Source: Amycolatopsis azurea DSM 43854
Lineage (GTDB): Bacteria > Actinomycetota > Actinomycetes > Mycobacteriales > Pseudonocardiaceae
Direction of reading: 5' to 3'
Assembly (NCBI RefSeq): GCF_001995215.1
Contig: NZ_MUXN01000014.1
Span: 1 to 56,906, forward strand
Length of the DNA: 56,906 bases
Below the pieces are notes generated by a model. It was not told where the DNA came from. It saw only the letters and a program-made list of their open reading frames with translations, and did not search any database. Shown one piece after another: positions 32,182 through 41,004 of the stretch. The first letter of the stretch is position 1, and every line of letters starts with the position of its first letter. A program made the translations under genes and the position numbers.

Positions 32182-34587
32182 TCATCGCTCGTAGCTGATC
32201 GAGCGGTCGCCGCCCTCGTCGTCGAGCGACCCGCTGATCCGGCCGCCCGCACCGCTGGTCTCGAAAATGCCACCTTCGACGCGGTACTGGCTCGACCCGC
32301 GCTGCGTGTCACCCCCGCCGCCACCGGCCGCGCCGCCCATGGCGCCCATTCCACCCATCATGCCGCCCATCCCGGCGGAAGAGCTACCGGCACCGGCACT
32401 GGCAGCCGCGGGCGCCGCGTCCATACCGCCGGGAGCCGCCCCGAGACCGCCGTCGGCCGCGGCCGGCTGCGCACCGCCCCCGGACTGCATGCCCGGCTCC
32501 AGCGAACCGGCTTCGTTCAGCGACCCCGCCGAACCACCTTCGCCGACACCACCGAGCGCGCCTTCGAAGCTGCCGCCGCCTCCGCCACCGCTGGCCGCCG
32601 GCACGGTGCCATCGCCACCCGCGCCCGCCGCGACGCCACCGGAAGCGTCCGCGGACGCCCCGGCCGTCCCTTCGGCACCGACACCGACCTCGACGCCGCC
32701 CGGAGCGCTGAAGCCGCTCCCGCCACCGCCGCCAGGTGCCAGGCCATCGGCCGGGGCGGGCATGGTGCGGACCTCTTCGGGCTTGCCGGGCTGCGGGTTG
32801 CCGGGATTCCGGTCGTCGAGACCGTTCTTGATCTCGTCCTTGTCGATGACGTCGCCGGGCTTGAGTTCCTTCTTCTCACCCTTTTCGTCGAGGGTGTAAG
32901 TGGTCGGCTCGCCCTTGCCGTCGTCGACGGTCACCACGGTCGGGCCGTTGGGACCGTCCGGCTGCTCGGCGGTGATCTTGAGGTTGCCGTCCTGGATGTG
33001 GATCTTGCCGTCCGGACCGGGCCGGTAGACGCCGTCCTTGCCGGGCTCGCCTTCCTTGACCGCGCCCTGCGGACCGAATTCGCCGTCCTTGCCCTTGCCG
33101 TCCTTGCCCTCTTCGCCGGGCTTGCCGTCTTCGCCCTTGGGGTCGTCGAAGTCGAGCTTGTAGTCCTTCTCGTTGCCCTTGCCGTCGTCGACCTTGATGT
33201 CCATCTTGCCGTCTTTGTCCGGCTCGGACATTTCGATCTTGTTGTCGCCCTTTTGGACGGTCATGGTGTCCTGACCGTCGATGCCGTCCTTGATCGCCTC
33301 ACCCGTCGCCGGGTCGATCGGGTACGGCTTGCCGGTCTCGGGGTCCATCTCGAGCGGCTTCCCGGTGACCGGGTTCGTACCCTCGGCGGGCTTGTCCTCC
33401 GGTTTCGGCGCCTCGGGGACCGAAGCGGCAGGCGGCGTGCTGGTGCCGCCACCACTTCCGCTTCCACCGCCGCTGCCGCCGCCGGTGTTCCCGCCACCAC
33501 CGGTGTTCCCACCGCCGCCGGTGTCGTTGCCCTTGCCCTTGCCGTCGTCGGCGGGCGGCTTCTCGGACCCTGCCGCGGGGAACGGGTTCGTGTAGTCCTC
33601 CATGAACCGCGACAGCTCGTGGTACTGCGTGTTGATCGTCTCGGTCGCGTTCTTGCAGAGCTTCTTGAAGTTCTCGTACCGCTCGCCGAACTCCTTGGCG
33701 AACGATCCCTTCAGCCACTGCTTCGCGGCCCCGATCGCGTAGTCCTTGTTCTCGTCGTTCAGCTTGCAGTCGTCGTGACGCAGCCGTTCGGCGAGGTTGT
33801 TGCCCGGACACGCGGAGTCGAGCCAGTACGCGACGTCCATGAGCTTTTCTTTGGAATCGACCTTGCCGTTCGCGATGTCGACGACCTGCTTCGCGATGTA
33901 CAGCGGTGCCGTCGCGACCTTGTCGACCCGGAGCTTCAGCGTTTCGTCGACCTTCAGCTTGAGCGCGCTGTAGATCTTGTCGATGGTCGAGGGCACCAGT
34001 TTGATGGTGCCCTCCATCTGCGCGATGAGTTCTTTCGCGTCGGGCTGGATCCGCTGGTCGTATTTGACCTTCGCGGCTGTCGCGCCCTCGCCCTTCCAGT
34101 CGTGGAAGAGCGTGGTCAGCGCCGAACTCGCGTCCTTCTGGGTCTGCTCGACGATCTTCTTGGCGTCGGAGAGGTCCTCGACCTCGTCGAACATCTTCTG
34201 GAAATTGATCTCGCGGTTCTCGTGGAACCGGTCCCAGATGTCGGTCTTGTAGCTGATTTCGCCCGACTTCTCCGGCATCTTGTTCCAGACCTGCTCGGCC
34301 CAGTCGGAGAAGAAGTCCAGTGCCGGCTTTCCGAGGTCGAGCACCTGGTCGGATTTGGTGGTCGCACCCCCCGCGGCGGGCCGGGACATGGAGTCGAGGT
34401 CCTTGTCGGCCTGTTTCGTCTCGTCCGCCTGCTTCTTGTCCCCCGCGGCGTTCGAGTCGCGTTCGGCGACGGCCTTCTTGTAGGCCGCTTCCCTGTTCCA
34501 CGGCAGCATCAAGGCGTCTTTTGTGCCCTGAGTGACGTAGGGATCCTTCAGCATTTCGTTGATCTGTGCCTGCGTCGGTTCACTCAT
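32182..34587 (-). CDS. Cassette A large modular protein, candidate type VII substrate
   Basis: 801 residues, no signal peptide. Residues 1-340 are helical and contain FHDWKGEGA (about 161-170), a WXG-like turn, and several Cys. A Pro/Gly/Ser linker follows (about 345-400), then a beta-rich middle (about 400-610: NPVTGKPLEMDPETGKPYP, DGKMDIKVDDGKG, PGPDGKIHIQDGNLKITAEQ), a long Gly/Ala-rich stretch, a Met/Gly block (about 735-750) and the tail SSQYRVEGGIFE...RISGSLDDEGG. The middle and tail are almost the same in the cassette B protein at 38500, while the N-terminal domains have diverged. The start overlaps the stop of the EspC-like gene by one base. Likely exported by the ESX-4-type system; function unknown. 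Confidence 0.78.
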   Translation of the reverse strand: MSEPTQAQINEMLKDPYVTQGTKDALMLPWNREAAYKKAVAERDSNAAGDKKQADETKQADKDLDSMSRPAAGGATTKSDQVLDLGKPALDFFSDWAEQVWNKMPEKSGEISYKTDIWDRFHENREINFQKMFDEVEDLSDAKKIVEQTQKDASSALTTLFHDWKGEGATAAKVKYDQRIQPDAKELIAQMEGTIKLVPSTIDKIYSALKLKVDETLKLRVDKVATAPLYIAKQVVDIANGKVDSKEKLMDVAYWLDSACPGNNLAERLRHDDCKLNDENKDYAIGAAKQWLKGSFAKEFGERYENFKKLCKNATETINTQYHELSRFMEDYTNPFPAAGSEKPPADDGKGKGNDTGGGGNTGGGGNTGGGSGGGSGSGGGTSTPPAASVPEAPKPEDKPAEGTNPVTGKPLEMDPETGKPYPIDPATGEAIKDGIDGQDTMTVQKGDNKIEMSEPDKDGKMDIKVDDGKGNEKDYKLDFDDPKGEDGKPGEEGKDGKGKDGEFGPQGAVKEGEPGKDGVYRPGPDGKIHIQDGNLKITAEQPDGPNGPTVVTVDDGKGEPTTYTLDEKGEKKELKPGDVIDKDEIKNGLDDRNPGNPQPGKPEEVRTMPAPADGLAPGGGGGSGFSAPGGVEVGVGAEGTAGASADASGGVAAGAGGDGTVPAASGGGGGGSFEGALGGVGEGGSAGSLNEAGSLEPGMQSGGGAQPAAADGGLGAAPGGMDAAPAAASAGAGSSSAGMGGMMGGMGAMGGAAGGGGGDTQRGSSQYRVEGGIFETSGAGGRISGSLDDEGGDRSISYER

Positions 34588-34901
34588 TACTGGGCTCCCG
34601 CCTTGTTGGCAGCCGCGGCGTTCGCCTGGTCGGACGAGGTGTAGCGGGTCGACGCGGTGCTGACCCCGCCGGCGAGCTGGGTGAGCTGGCCCGCGTAGCC
34701 CTTCATCGCGTCGGAAATGGCGAGAATCCCAGTGGCGTAGCCCTTTTGGTAGTCCTTGTGGACCCGGCCGAAGTTCTCGGGCGCGACCTGGGTCGGCCCC
34801 ACCTTCCCCGCCTCGGACGTCGTTTTCTCAGCCGCGCGCTCCAACGACGTCGACGCCGTGAGCATCGCCTCTGAATCGGCTTTGTAGCCCCCGTCCGGCA
34901 T
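34587..34901 (-). CDS. Cassette A EspC-like small protein with YxxxD signal
   Basis: 104 residues, two predicted helices with a central FGR turn (ENFGRVHKDYQKG), the layout of EspC-type ESX proteins rather than of WXG100 proteins (no WXG). The C-terminal part has YTSSD at 87-91, matching the YxxxD/E export signal of type VII substrates. The cassette B counterpart has YEANE at exactly 87-91. First gene of its unit and preceded by the shared motif at 34986-35012. Probably forms a pair with the large protein for export. Confidence 0.78.
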   Translation of the reverse strand: MPDGGYKADSEAMLTASTSLERAAEKTTSEAGKVGPTQVAPENFGRVHKDYQKGYATGILAISDAMKGYAGQLTQLAGGVSTASTRYTSSDQANAAAANKAGAQ

Positions 34902-35039
34902 GACCGGTGCCCCCTTCGTCCCGCTGTATCCGCCTCGTTGTCCTACCTACGACGCACGCCGACGACATCAGGTGCCGTCGCATATGCACACAGAATGTAC
35001 CCACCGGTCACCGAGGCCGCAGGAACATTCACACCTTTG
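34902..35039 (-). promoter_or_regulatory. Upstream region of cassette A
   Basis: 138 bases between the ACP stop and the EspC-like start, containing the motif shared with cassette B. No gene. Confidence 0.5.
34986..35012 (-). promoter_or_regulatory. Shared cassette motif, copy A
   Basis: GCACACAGAATGTACC, then CAC, then CGGTCACC. Copy B at 41387-41414 has GCACACGGAATGTACC, then GGGC, then CGGTAACC. The distance to the first gene is about 85 bases here and 75 in B. In the gene direction the TACATT inside it could be a -10 box. Confidence 0.6.
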
Positions 35040-35363
35040 CTAACTCAAACGATTCCGGCGCAAGAAGCCTGGTAGACCGCGTTTTCGCGGTTTCGCCCCG
35101 GACTCGACGGCTTCGGCGAGAACCGTCGCCGCGCCCCGGATGTCGACCAGGCGGTCCAGCTCGTCCAGGTCGATGTCGATGCCGAACTCCACCTCGACCG
35201 TCGCCAGGAGCCGGACCCGGCGCCGGGAGTCGACGCCCATCTCGGCGAAGGGCGTGTTCTCGTCGATGGTGTCCGGATCGACGTCGAAGGTCTCGCAGAC
35301 GAGGGCCTTGATCTCGTCGACGTACTCGCTCCCGTCAGCTGCCATGGAGGGATTCTGTCCCAT
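35040..35363 (-). CDS. Acyl carrier protein
   Basis: 107 residues from ATG 35361-35363 (GGACGG upstream). A carrier fold with the phosphopantetheine Ser46 in MGVDSRRRVRLL, preceded by TPFAEMG and followed by FGIDIDLDEL. The last about 17 residues are basic (KPRKRGLPGFLRRNRL), an unusual extension. It starts 29 bases inside the end of the acyl-AMP ligase gene, so the ligase most likely loads this carrier. An internal ATG at 35345 is possible but lacks a binding site. Confidence 0.86.
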   Translation of the reverse strand: MGQNPSMAADGSEYVDEIKALVCETFDVDPDTIDENTPFAEMGVDSRRRVRLLATVEVEFGIDIDLDELDRLVDIRGAATVLAEAVESGAKPRKRGLPGFLRRNRLS

Positions 35364-37011
35364 CCGCCGTCCAATACCGCGTTCTGGCCGCGGAACGCGC
35401 GACCTTGCCGCTGGACGTCCTCGGCAGCCCGCCGGGTTTCACCAGGAAGAAGGCCTTGAGCCGGATGTCGTGCCGGTCGGCGACGGCGCGGGTGGCGGCC
35501 CGCGCGATCTCGGCTTCGTCGAAGTCGGGGGCCTTCCGGGCGCGCTCGGCGACCACGACGACGCCCTCTCCGTCGTCGAGGTCGACCGAGAACGCGGCGA
35601 CCCGCTCGGGGCCGAGGAGGGGGTGAGCGGCGGCGACCGTCTCTTCGATGTCGTGAGGGCTGTGGTTGCGGCCGTCGATGATGATCAGGTCCTTCATGCG
35701 TCCGGTCACGGAGAGCCTGCCGTCCCGGATCGTGCCCAGGTCCCCGGTGCGGAGCCAACCGCCTTCGCCGTCGAGCTCGGCGCCGAACACCTCGGCGGTC
35801 AGCTCCGGGCGACGCCAGTACCCGGCGGCCACGTTGGGCCCCTTGACCCAGATCTCGCCCGCGTCGACTTTAGCGGGCAAAACGTGCTCCGGCGGGGCGA
35901 CGACGCGGACCCGCTGACCCCGGGGCCAGCCGATCTCGACGACCTCCCGGCCGTCCACTTCGGTCACCACCGGGCCGCTGGAATCGCCGCTGGCGACGTA
36001 GACCGTCGCCTCGGCCAGACCGTAGGACGGCCGGAACGCGCCGCGCGGGAAGCCGTGGGGTTCGTACGCGGCGAGGAACTCGCGGACGGTCGCCGCCCGC
36101 ACCGGCTCACTGCCGCTGAGCGCGATCGACACCGTCGAGAGGTCGTACTCGGCGCGCTTCGGCTCGGGCACGGCCTCGGTCACCAGGTCGTACGCGAAGT
36201 TCGGGGCCGCCGTGAGCGTGTTCGGATACGCCGACATCAGCAGCAGCCAGCGTTCCGGGCGCCGGATGAACTCCAGCGGCGCGATGAACACCGTCCGGCC
36301 GCCGGAGTGCATCGTCCCCGCGACCAGTTGCGCCAGCCCCATGTCGTGGAAGAACGGGATCCAGCCGACGCACGTGGTGTGCTCGCCGACGTCGTAGGCG
36401 TCGCAGATCTGCCAGCACGCGGCCGAAAGCGCCCGGTGCGTGACGATCACGCCGGCGGGCGATCGCGTGGTGCCGGAGGTGTACTGCAGGTAGGCGGGGT
36501 CTTCGGGAGAGACCGGCGCCGGCCGGGACCGGTCCGCCGGGTCCAGCGGCAGGGTGTCGACGGCGACGATCTCGCGGGGAGCGGGCACCGGCTCGGCCTC
36601 GGCGAACTCCGTCAGCCGCTCGACCAAGGCCTCCGACGTCAGCCAGATGTCGGCGTCGCAGTCGTTGAGCACCCCGACGAGCCGCTCGCGGTGCGCGCGG
36701 ACGTCCGGAGCGGACAACGGCACCGCGACAGCCCCGGCGTACAGCGCGCCGAAGAACGCGACGACGTAGGAAAGGTCCTGGCGCGCCGTGATCGCGACGC
36801 GGTCTCCCGGCTGGATCAGTTCGCGCAGCTTCGCGGCGACAGCGCGGACGTGGACGAGGAGCTCGGCCCAGGTCAGCGTGTCCTCGACGGGTTCGTGCCG
36901 GTTCGAGCAATCGAGATGGGTGTACGCGGGGCGCTCGACGTCGGCGCGCTCGAGCAGGCGGAGCACGAGCGGGGTCCGCAGCACTTCGTCGGGCACTTCT
37001 TTTGTGGACAC
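35335..37011 (-). CDS. Fatty-acyl-AMP ligase (FAAL-like), with a repeat-like segment
   Basis: 558 residues from GTG 37009-37011, chosen because GGAGG lies 8 bases upstream; three ATGs at 37035-37044 are in frame but unsupported. ANL motifs: YLQYTSGTTRSPAGVIVTH (about 170-188), WIPFFHDMGL, SYGLAEAT (A5), WLRTGDLG (A7), and Lys in RTSSGKVARSA. The HDMGL and long N-terminal domain are typical of FAALs, which pass acyl-adenylates to an ACP rather than to CoA. Within it LPAKVD is encoded by repeat-like copy 26, where LP-x-x-x-V is also the family pattern. Runs with the ACP gene. Confidence 0.87.
   Translation of the reverse strand: MSTKEVPDEVLRTPLVLRLLERADVERPAYTHLDCSNRHEPVEDTLTWAELLVHVRAVAAKLRELIQPGDRVAITARQDLSYVVAFFGALYAGAVAVPLSAPDVRAHRERLVGVLNDCDADIWLTSEALVERLTEFAEAEPVPAPREIVAVDTLPLDPADRSRPAPVSPEDPAYLQYTSGTTRSPAGVIVTHRALSAACWQICDAYDVGEHTTCVGWIPFFHDMGLAQLVAGTMHSGGRTVFIAPLEFIRRPERWLLLMSAYPNTLTAAPNFAYDLVTEAVPEPKRAEYDLSTVSIALSGSEPVRAATVREFLAAYEPHGFPRGAFRPSYGLAEATVYVASGDSSGPVVTEVDGREVVEIGWPRGQRVRVVAPPEHVLPAKVDAGEIWVKGPNVAAGYWRRPELTAEVFGAELDGEGGWLRTGDLGTIRDGRLSVTGRMKDLIIIDGRNHSPHDIEETVAAAHPLLGPERVAAFSVDLDDGEGVVVVAERARKAPDFDEAEIARAATRAVADRHDIRLKAFFLVKPGGLPRTSSGKVARSAARTRYWTADGTESLHGS
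35863..35889. repeat. Modular palindrome-like sequence, copy 26 (inside FAAL)
   Basis: Read on the + strand: left arm GTCGACTTTAG, spacer CGGG, right part CAAAACGTGC. On the gene strand the frame would contain TAG, but the A is a T, giving TTG (Leu). Confidence 0.65.
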
Positions 37012-37050
37012 GGACACATCCTCCGGCCGCGGCATGGGCATCATACGAGC

Positions 37051-37983
37051 GTGGACGACTTCTTCGTGCTGGACGATCCGGCGGACCGCGTCAAGGCCCT
37101 GCGCGACCGCGAGCTCAGCTCGAACCCGGGTGGTGCGGCCGCCGAGACCCCGAACCTCCTGCTGATGGACGGCGCGGACCACCGGCGGCTGCGCGCGGTC
37201 GTCAAGGAGGTCATCGCCCTGGTGGAGCCCCTGCCGGACGCCGTGCTCGCCGACCTGCGCGTCACGATTAGCCCGCTAAAGTCGAGTGCGCGCTTCGACC
37301 TGGTGGCCGATTTCGCCAGGCCGGCGGCGGCCAGGGTGACGGAGGCGGTGCTCGGCACTGTCGAGCCGCTCGGCGAGAAGCTGCTGACGAACCTCACGGA
37401 GACCGCCGCGAATCTGGACGTCTGGTCGGGAGGGCCGGGCGGAGCCGACAAGGCCGCGATCAGGGTCGCGATGTTCTTCCTCAAGGCGGAGGCCGTCGAA
37501 GGCGGCGGGCTGGCGCTGCTCCGCGAAGCGCACGAAGCAGGCCGCATCACCGAAGACGAGCTGATGATCACGCCGGTGATGCTCGCCCACGCGGCGTACG
37601 AGAACTCCATGAACTTCCTCGCCTTGGCCGGTCTCGAACTCCTACGCCGCCCGGACGTCCTCGACGACGTACGCGGCCTGATCCACGAGATCGCCCCCAC
37701 TCGCTTCGCCGCCCGTCGCGTGATCGCGCCGTTCTCGCTGGCGGACAAGGACTTCGCGACCGGCGACAAATTGGCCATCCCGCTGGGCCCCGCCGCCGAA
37801 CTCGCGTTCGGCCTCGGGCGGCACACCTGCCCCGGCTCGCGGATCGCGGTCGCCGAGGGCGAAGTGGCGCTTCGCGCGCTCGCCGAGATCCTGACTCCCG
37901 ACCACGTCGCCGAAGACGTGCGGTACAAGACGCACGCCGTCTTCCACGGTGTCGAGCGGGCGATCGTGACGCTGCGGAACTGA
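37051..37983 (+). CDS. Short cytochrome P450-like protein, possibly degenerate, with a repeat insertion
   Basis: 310 residues from GTG 37051 (no clear binding site), against about 400 for P450s; some 45-80 N-terminal residues are missing compared with family members, whose HRRLR appears near 90 and here near 44. The heme loop FGLGRHTCPGSRIA with Cys260 is intact. The I-helix reads MLAHAAYENSMNF, and the ExxR motif reads IHEIAPTRF, so the Arg is not in place. Residues 71-80 (VTISPLKSSA) come from repeat copy 27 and look inserted before the FDLVADFARP helix. It may be inactive or a non-oxygenase. Divergent from the FAAL gene and 4 bases short of cassette B. Confidence 0.75.
   Translation: MDDFFVLDDPADRVKALRDRELSSNPGGAAAETPNLLLMDGADHRRLRAVVKEVIALVEPLPDAVLADLRVTISPLKSSARFDLVADFARPAAARVTEAVLGTVEPLGEKLLTNLTETAANLDVWSGGPGGADKAAIRVAMFFLKAEAVEGGGLALLREAHEAGRITEDELMITPVMLAHAAYENSMNFLALAGLELLRRPDVLDDVRGLIHEIAPTRFAARRVIAPFSLADKDFATGDKLAIPLGPAAELAFGLGRHTCPGSRIAVAEGEVALRALAEILTPDHVAEDVRYKTHAVFHGVERAIVTLRN
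37261..37285. repeat. Modular palindrome, copy 27 (inside the P450-like gene)
   Basis: Left arm GTCACGATTAG, spacer CCCG, right arm CTAAAGTCGAG; reads VTISPLKSS in the stop-free frame. Confidence 0.88.
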
Positions 37984-37987
37984 CCGC

Positions 37988-38470
37988 TCAGGTCGCCAGC
38001 CAGTCGGTGTTCGCGAAATCGTCGTCGTCGCCCCGCGCGGCCGCGCGACGATGCCGCCCGGCCGGACGCTCTTCCGGAACCGGCGCGGGAGGCGGTGGGG
38101 GTGGCGGCGGCGACGGCACGGGCGGAGCAGGCGGCCGGAACGAGACCGGCGGCTCGTCCGCCGTGCGGTACCCGGCGCGCCGCTCGTTCTCGGTCTCGTC
38201 CTCCTCGAACCCGAAGTCGCCGTCGTCTTCGACCTTGTCGGCGAGGGTCGCTTCGGTCGCCCAGCCGCCCGCGGCCTTGGCCTTGCGGTTGCGCTCCTGA
38301 AGCCGGACGATGACGCCGCCCTGGATCTTCGCCTGCTTGTCGAACTTCTCCTTGCTCTCGGCGAGAGCCTCTTCGCGGCGCTTGTCGAGCAGAGCCATCC
38401 TCGCGGAGTTCTCGCTCTCCAGATCCGCCAATCTGCTCTTCATCGCGGCAAGCGCGTCCTCGGAACTCAC
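37988..38470 (-). CDS. Cassette B third gene: coiled-coil / Pro-rich protein with acidic DDDDF tail
   Basis: 160 residues. The N-terminal helix (about 1-70) is charged and coiled-coil-like (SRLADLESENSARMALLDKR). It has KAAGGWATE, an acidic DFGFEEDE, a Pro linker (SPPPPPPPPAP, about 118-130), basic GRHRR and the end GDDDDFANTDWLAT. It parallels the cassette A protein at 31596 segment by segment. There is no signal peptide. It follows the large protein gene by 29 bases. Function unknown. Confidence 0.75.
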   Translation of the reverse strand: MSSEDALAAMKSRLADLESENSARMALLDKRREEALAESKEKFDKQAKIQGGVIVRLQERNRKAKAAGGWATEATLADKVEDDGDFGFEEDETENERRAGYRTADEPPVSFRPPAPPVPSPPPPPPPPAPVPEERPAGRHRRAAARGDDDDFANTDWLAT

Positions 38471-38499
38471 GGTCAGTCCTCCCTCGCTGATGCCGGACG

Positions 38500-41004
38500 C
38501 TAGCGGAAGCCGATCACGCCGTCGTCGTCGAGAGAGCCACTGATCCGGCTGCTCGACGTCGCGGTTTCGAAGAGACCGCCGTCGACGCGATAGCCGCTCG
38601 AGTTGCGCTGCTGGTCCTCGCCGCCACCGCCGCCCGCTCCGGCACCGCCCATCATGCCGCCGCCCATCATGCCCATTCCACCGCCCATGGCCGCGGCGGT
38701 CTGATCGCCGGTCCCGCCCGGCGCCGAGCCGAGCCCCGAGGTCGAGGAAGTCGCCGCGCCGCCACCGGCACCCGCCGGGTCGGAGGTCTCGCCGAGGCCG
38801 TCGTCGTCACCGAGGGGGTTGCCCAGCGACTGGGGTGACGTCGAGTCCGAAGCCGTCGCGGGCGTGGTCTGCTCAGCGGCGGCCGCCGGGACCTCGGCCG
38901 CGGTCGGAATCTCGTGCGTCCGCACGCTTTGGTCACCGGCGTGGGGCGCCGACGAGGTCACTTCGGGCGCGGCCTGCGCGTGTTCCCGCGCCGCCGCTTC
39001 CACCGGCTGCCCGGGAACGGCCTCCGCGGCGTGCCTGCCGGCCGGAACAGCGGCGTCCGGACGAGCGTCGGGGGCGCCGCCACCGGCTCCAGCGGCCGTT
39101 TTGGCCGTGGGGCTCTCTTCGCCGAGGGTGTACGTCGTCGGCTTGCCGCTGCCGTCTTCGACCGTCACGCGCGTGGGTCCATCAGGCCCGTCCGGCCGCT
39201 CGGCGGTGATCTTGAGACCGCCGTCCTCGATGTGGATCTTGCCGTCCGGCCCGGGCTTGAACGCCTGATCGTCGGCGCGCGGAGCGTCCGGCGGTTGTGC
39301 GCTGTCGCGATGGATCGCGCCGCCCGCCGTGGCGTCACCGCCGGGTCCGCGGTTCGGGGTGTCGTCCGGCAACGGCCGTGAATCGCCGAAGTCGAGCTTG
39401 TAGTCCTTCGCCTGCCCCGTGCCGTCGTCGACCGAGATCCCCATCTTGCCGTCCTTGCCGGGCTCGGCCATGGAGATCTTGTGATCGCCCTGCTCGACGG
39501 TGACGGTCTCCGGGCCCTCCGGTTTGACGGCCTCGCCGGTGCGCGGGTCGATCGGGTACGCCTCGCCGGTCTCCGGGTCGAGCTCGAGCGGCTTGTCCGT
39601 GACGGGGTTGATGTTCGGATCCGGCGGGCTCGGCGGCGCCGGAGGGGCGGGCGGCTTCGCGTCACCGATCGGGGTCGTGTTGCCGCCCCCACCACTGCCG
39701 GTGCCGGGACCGGAACCGCCGGTACGACCGCTGCCGTCGTCCGACCCACCGCCGGATTTGAAGCCGCTGTCCGTCGTCCCCGCCGCCGAGTCGAGCCCGA
39801 CGAACGGGTTCTCCTCGAGCTTGCTGAAGAAGTCGGTCAGGCCCTGCCAAGCTCCGGCCACGGCGGTGTGGGTGTTGCCGCACATGGTCCGGAAATCGGT
39901 CAGGTACTTCGTGTAGAAGGTGTTGAAGGTTCCCGACAGATAGCTTTTGACCTGACCGATGATGTGATCGATCGTCTCGTCGTCGAGGTCGCAGTCGTCG
40001 TCGTTGATCATGTCGCGCGACTGCTGGTCGAGGAACTTCGAGCAGTGCTTGAAGTCGTCCTGGCTGGCGTTGCTGCCGAGCTCCGCGATCCGGATGATCC
40101 GGTCCAGGTCCTGCGGGGTGACCTGGCCGAGCGAGTCGCAAGAGGCCTTGATCATCCAGTCGGCCTTGTCGCGGCAGAACTTCGCGACCGAACCGGCCGC
40201 CGTCATCATCGCGACGGCCGCGTGCTCCGCGCCGTCCGAGACGACCTTCGTCTTGGCCTCGTAGTTCTGCTGGTAGGTCCGCGCCTGGTCGGCGGCGGCA
40301 CCCTCCCAGCCGCCGAGGTTCTTCTTCATCTCCCCGGAGACGTCACCCGACGAGGTCGCGACCGCGTCCTTGAGCTTCGTGAATTCGTCGGCACCGGCCG
40401 CGAACTTGCCGAACGGGATCTTCCGCTGCTGGTCGTACAGCTCACGCAGCTGGTTGATGTCGGCCGGAGTGCCGGAATGCACCGCCGCGACCGAACGGTT
40501 GTAGAGCGGAACGAAGATCTCGATGTTGTGGAACGACGGCTTGCCGAAGTCGAGGATCTGATCCGAGGTCTCGGCCGCCGGGTTGGTCGCCGAAGCCTTG
40601 GAAGCCATCTGATCGAGGCCGGCCCTGGCGTCGGTGTTGGCCTTCTGGTTCGCCTGACGGTCCTCCGCGGCGAACTTGTCGACATAGCCCTTTGCGTTGC
40701 CGTACGCGACCTGGACGCTGTCTTCGAGGCTGTTGATCAACTGGGTGTCGGAAAGCATCCCGCCCCAGACGTTGTTCCCGTTGAGATCGCCTTCGCTGAT
40801 CTTCATCTGCGCCTTTACGGCGTCACGGAAACCGTTCTTGTCCTCATCGCTGGCGAAGCCGACCTCGTCGGGGTCCTCGTCCTCGATGTAGTCGATGTAC
40901 TGGAGAGCGAGATCACGGCGGACGTCCCACGGGATCCGCTCGTCGTTGATGATCTGCTCGACCTCGGCGCGGGTCGGGAGGTCGTCCTCTTCCTTGGCGG
41001 TCAC
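38500..41004 (-). CDS. Cassette B large modular protein, candidate type VII substrate
   Basis: 834 residues, no signal peptide. The N-terminal 400 residues are helical with GGWEGAAADQA (about 229-239), a WXG-type turn, and Cys pairs. A Gly/Ser/Pro linker is followed by the beta-rich middle (from about 463: NPVTDKPLELDPETGEAYP, PGPDGKIHIEDGGLKITAER), then a disordered Ala/Pro/Thr stretch, a Met/Gly block and the tail SSGYRVDGGLFE...RISGSLDDDG. Compared with cassette A the middle and tail are nearly identical while the helical domain differs, as expected for effectors with a shared export or scaffold part and a variable head. The start overlaps the EspC-like stop by 4 bases. Confidence 0.78.
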   Translation of the reverse strand: MTAKEEDDLPTRAEVEQIINDERIPWDVRRDLALQYIDYIEDEDPDEVGFASDEDKNGFRDAVKAQMKISEGDLNGNNVWGGMLSDTQLINSLEDSVQVAYGNAKGYVDKFAAEDRQANQKANTDARAGLDQMASKASATNPAAETSDQILDFGKPSFHNIEIFVPLYNRSVAAVHSGTPADINQLRELYDQQRKIPFGKFAAGADEFTKLKDAVATSSGDVSGEMKKNLGGWEGAAADQARTYQQNYEAKTKVVSDGAEHAAVAMMTAAGSVAKFCRDKADWMIKASCDSLGQVTPQDLDRIIRIAELGSNASQDDFKHCSKFLDQQSRDMINDDDCDLDDETIDHIIGQVKSYLSGTFNTFYTKYLTDFRTMCGNTHTAVAGAWQGLTDFFSKLEENPFVGLDSAAGTTDSGFKSGGGSDDGSGRTGGSGPGTGSGGGGNTTPIGDAKPPAPPAPPSPPDPNINPVTDKPLELDPETGEAYPIDPRTGEAVKPEGPETVTVEQGDHKISMAEPGKDGKMGISVDDGTGQAKDYKLDFGDSRPLPDDTPNRGPGGDATAGGAIHRDSAQPPDAPRADDQAFKPGPDGKIHIEDGGLKITAERPDGPDGPTRVTVEDGSGKPTTYTLGEESPTAKTAAGAGGGAPDARPDAAVPAGRHAAEAVPGQPVEAAAREHAQAAPEVTSSAPHAGDQSVRTHEIPTAAEVPAAAAEQTTPATASDSTSPQSLGNPLGDDDGLGETSDPAGAGGGAATSSTSGLGSAPGGTGDQTAAAMGGGMGMMGGGMMGGAGAGGGGGEDQQRNSSGYRVDGGLFETATSSSRISGSLDDDGVIGFR

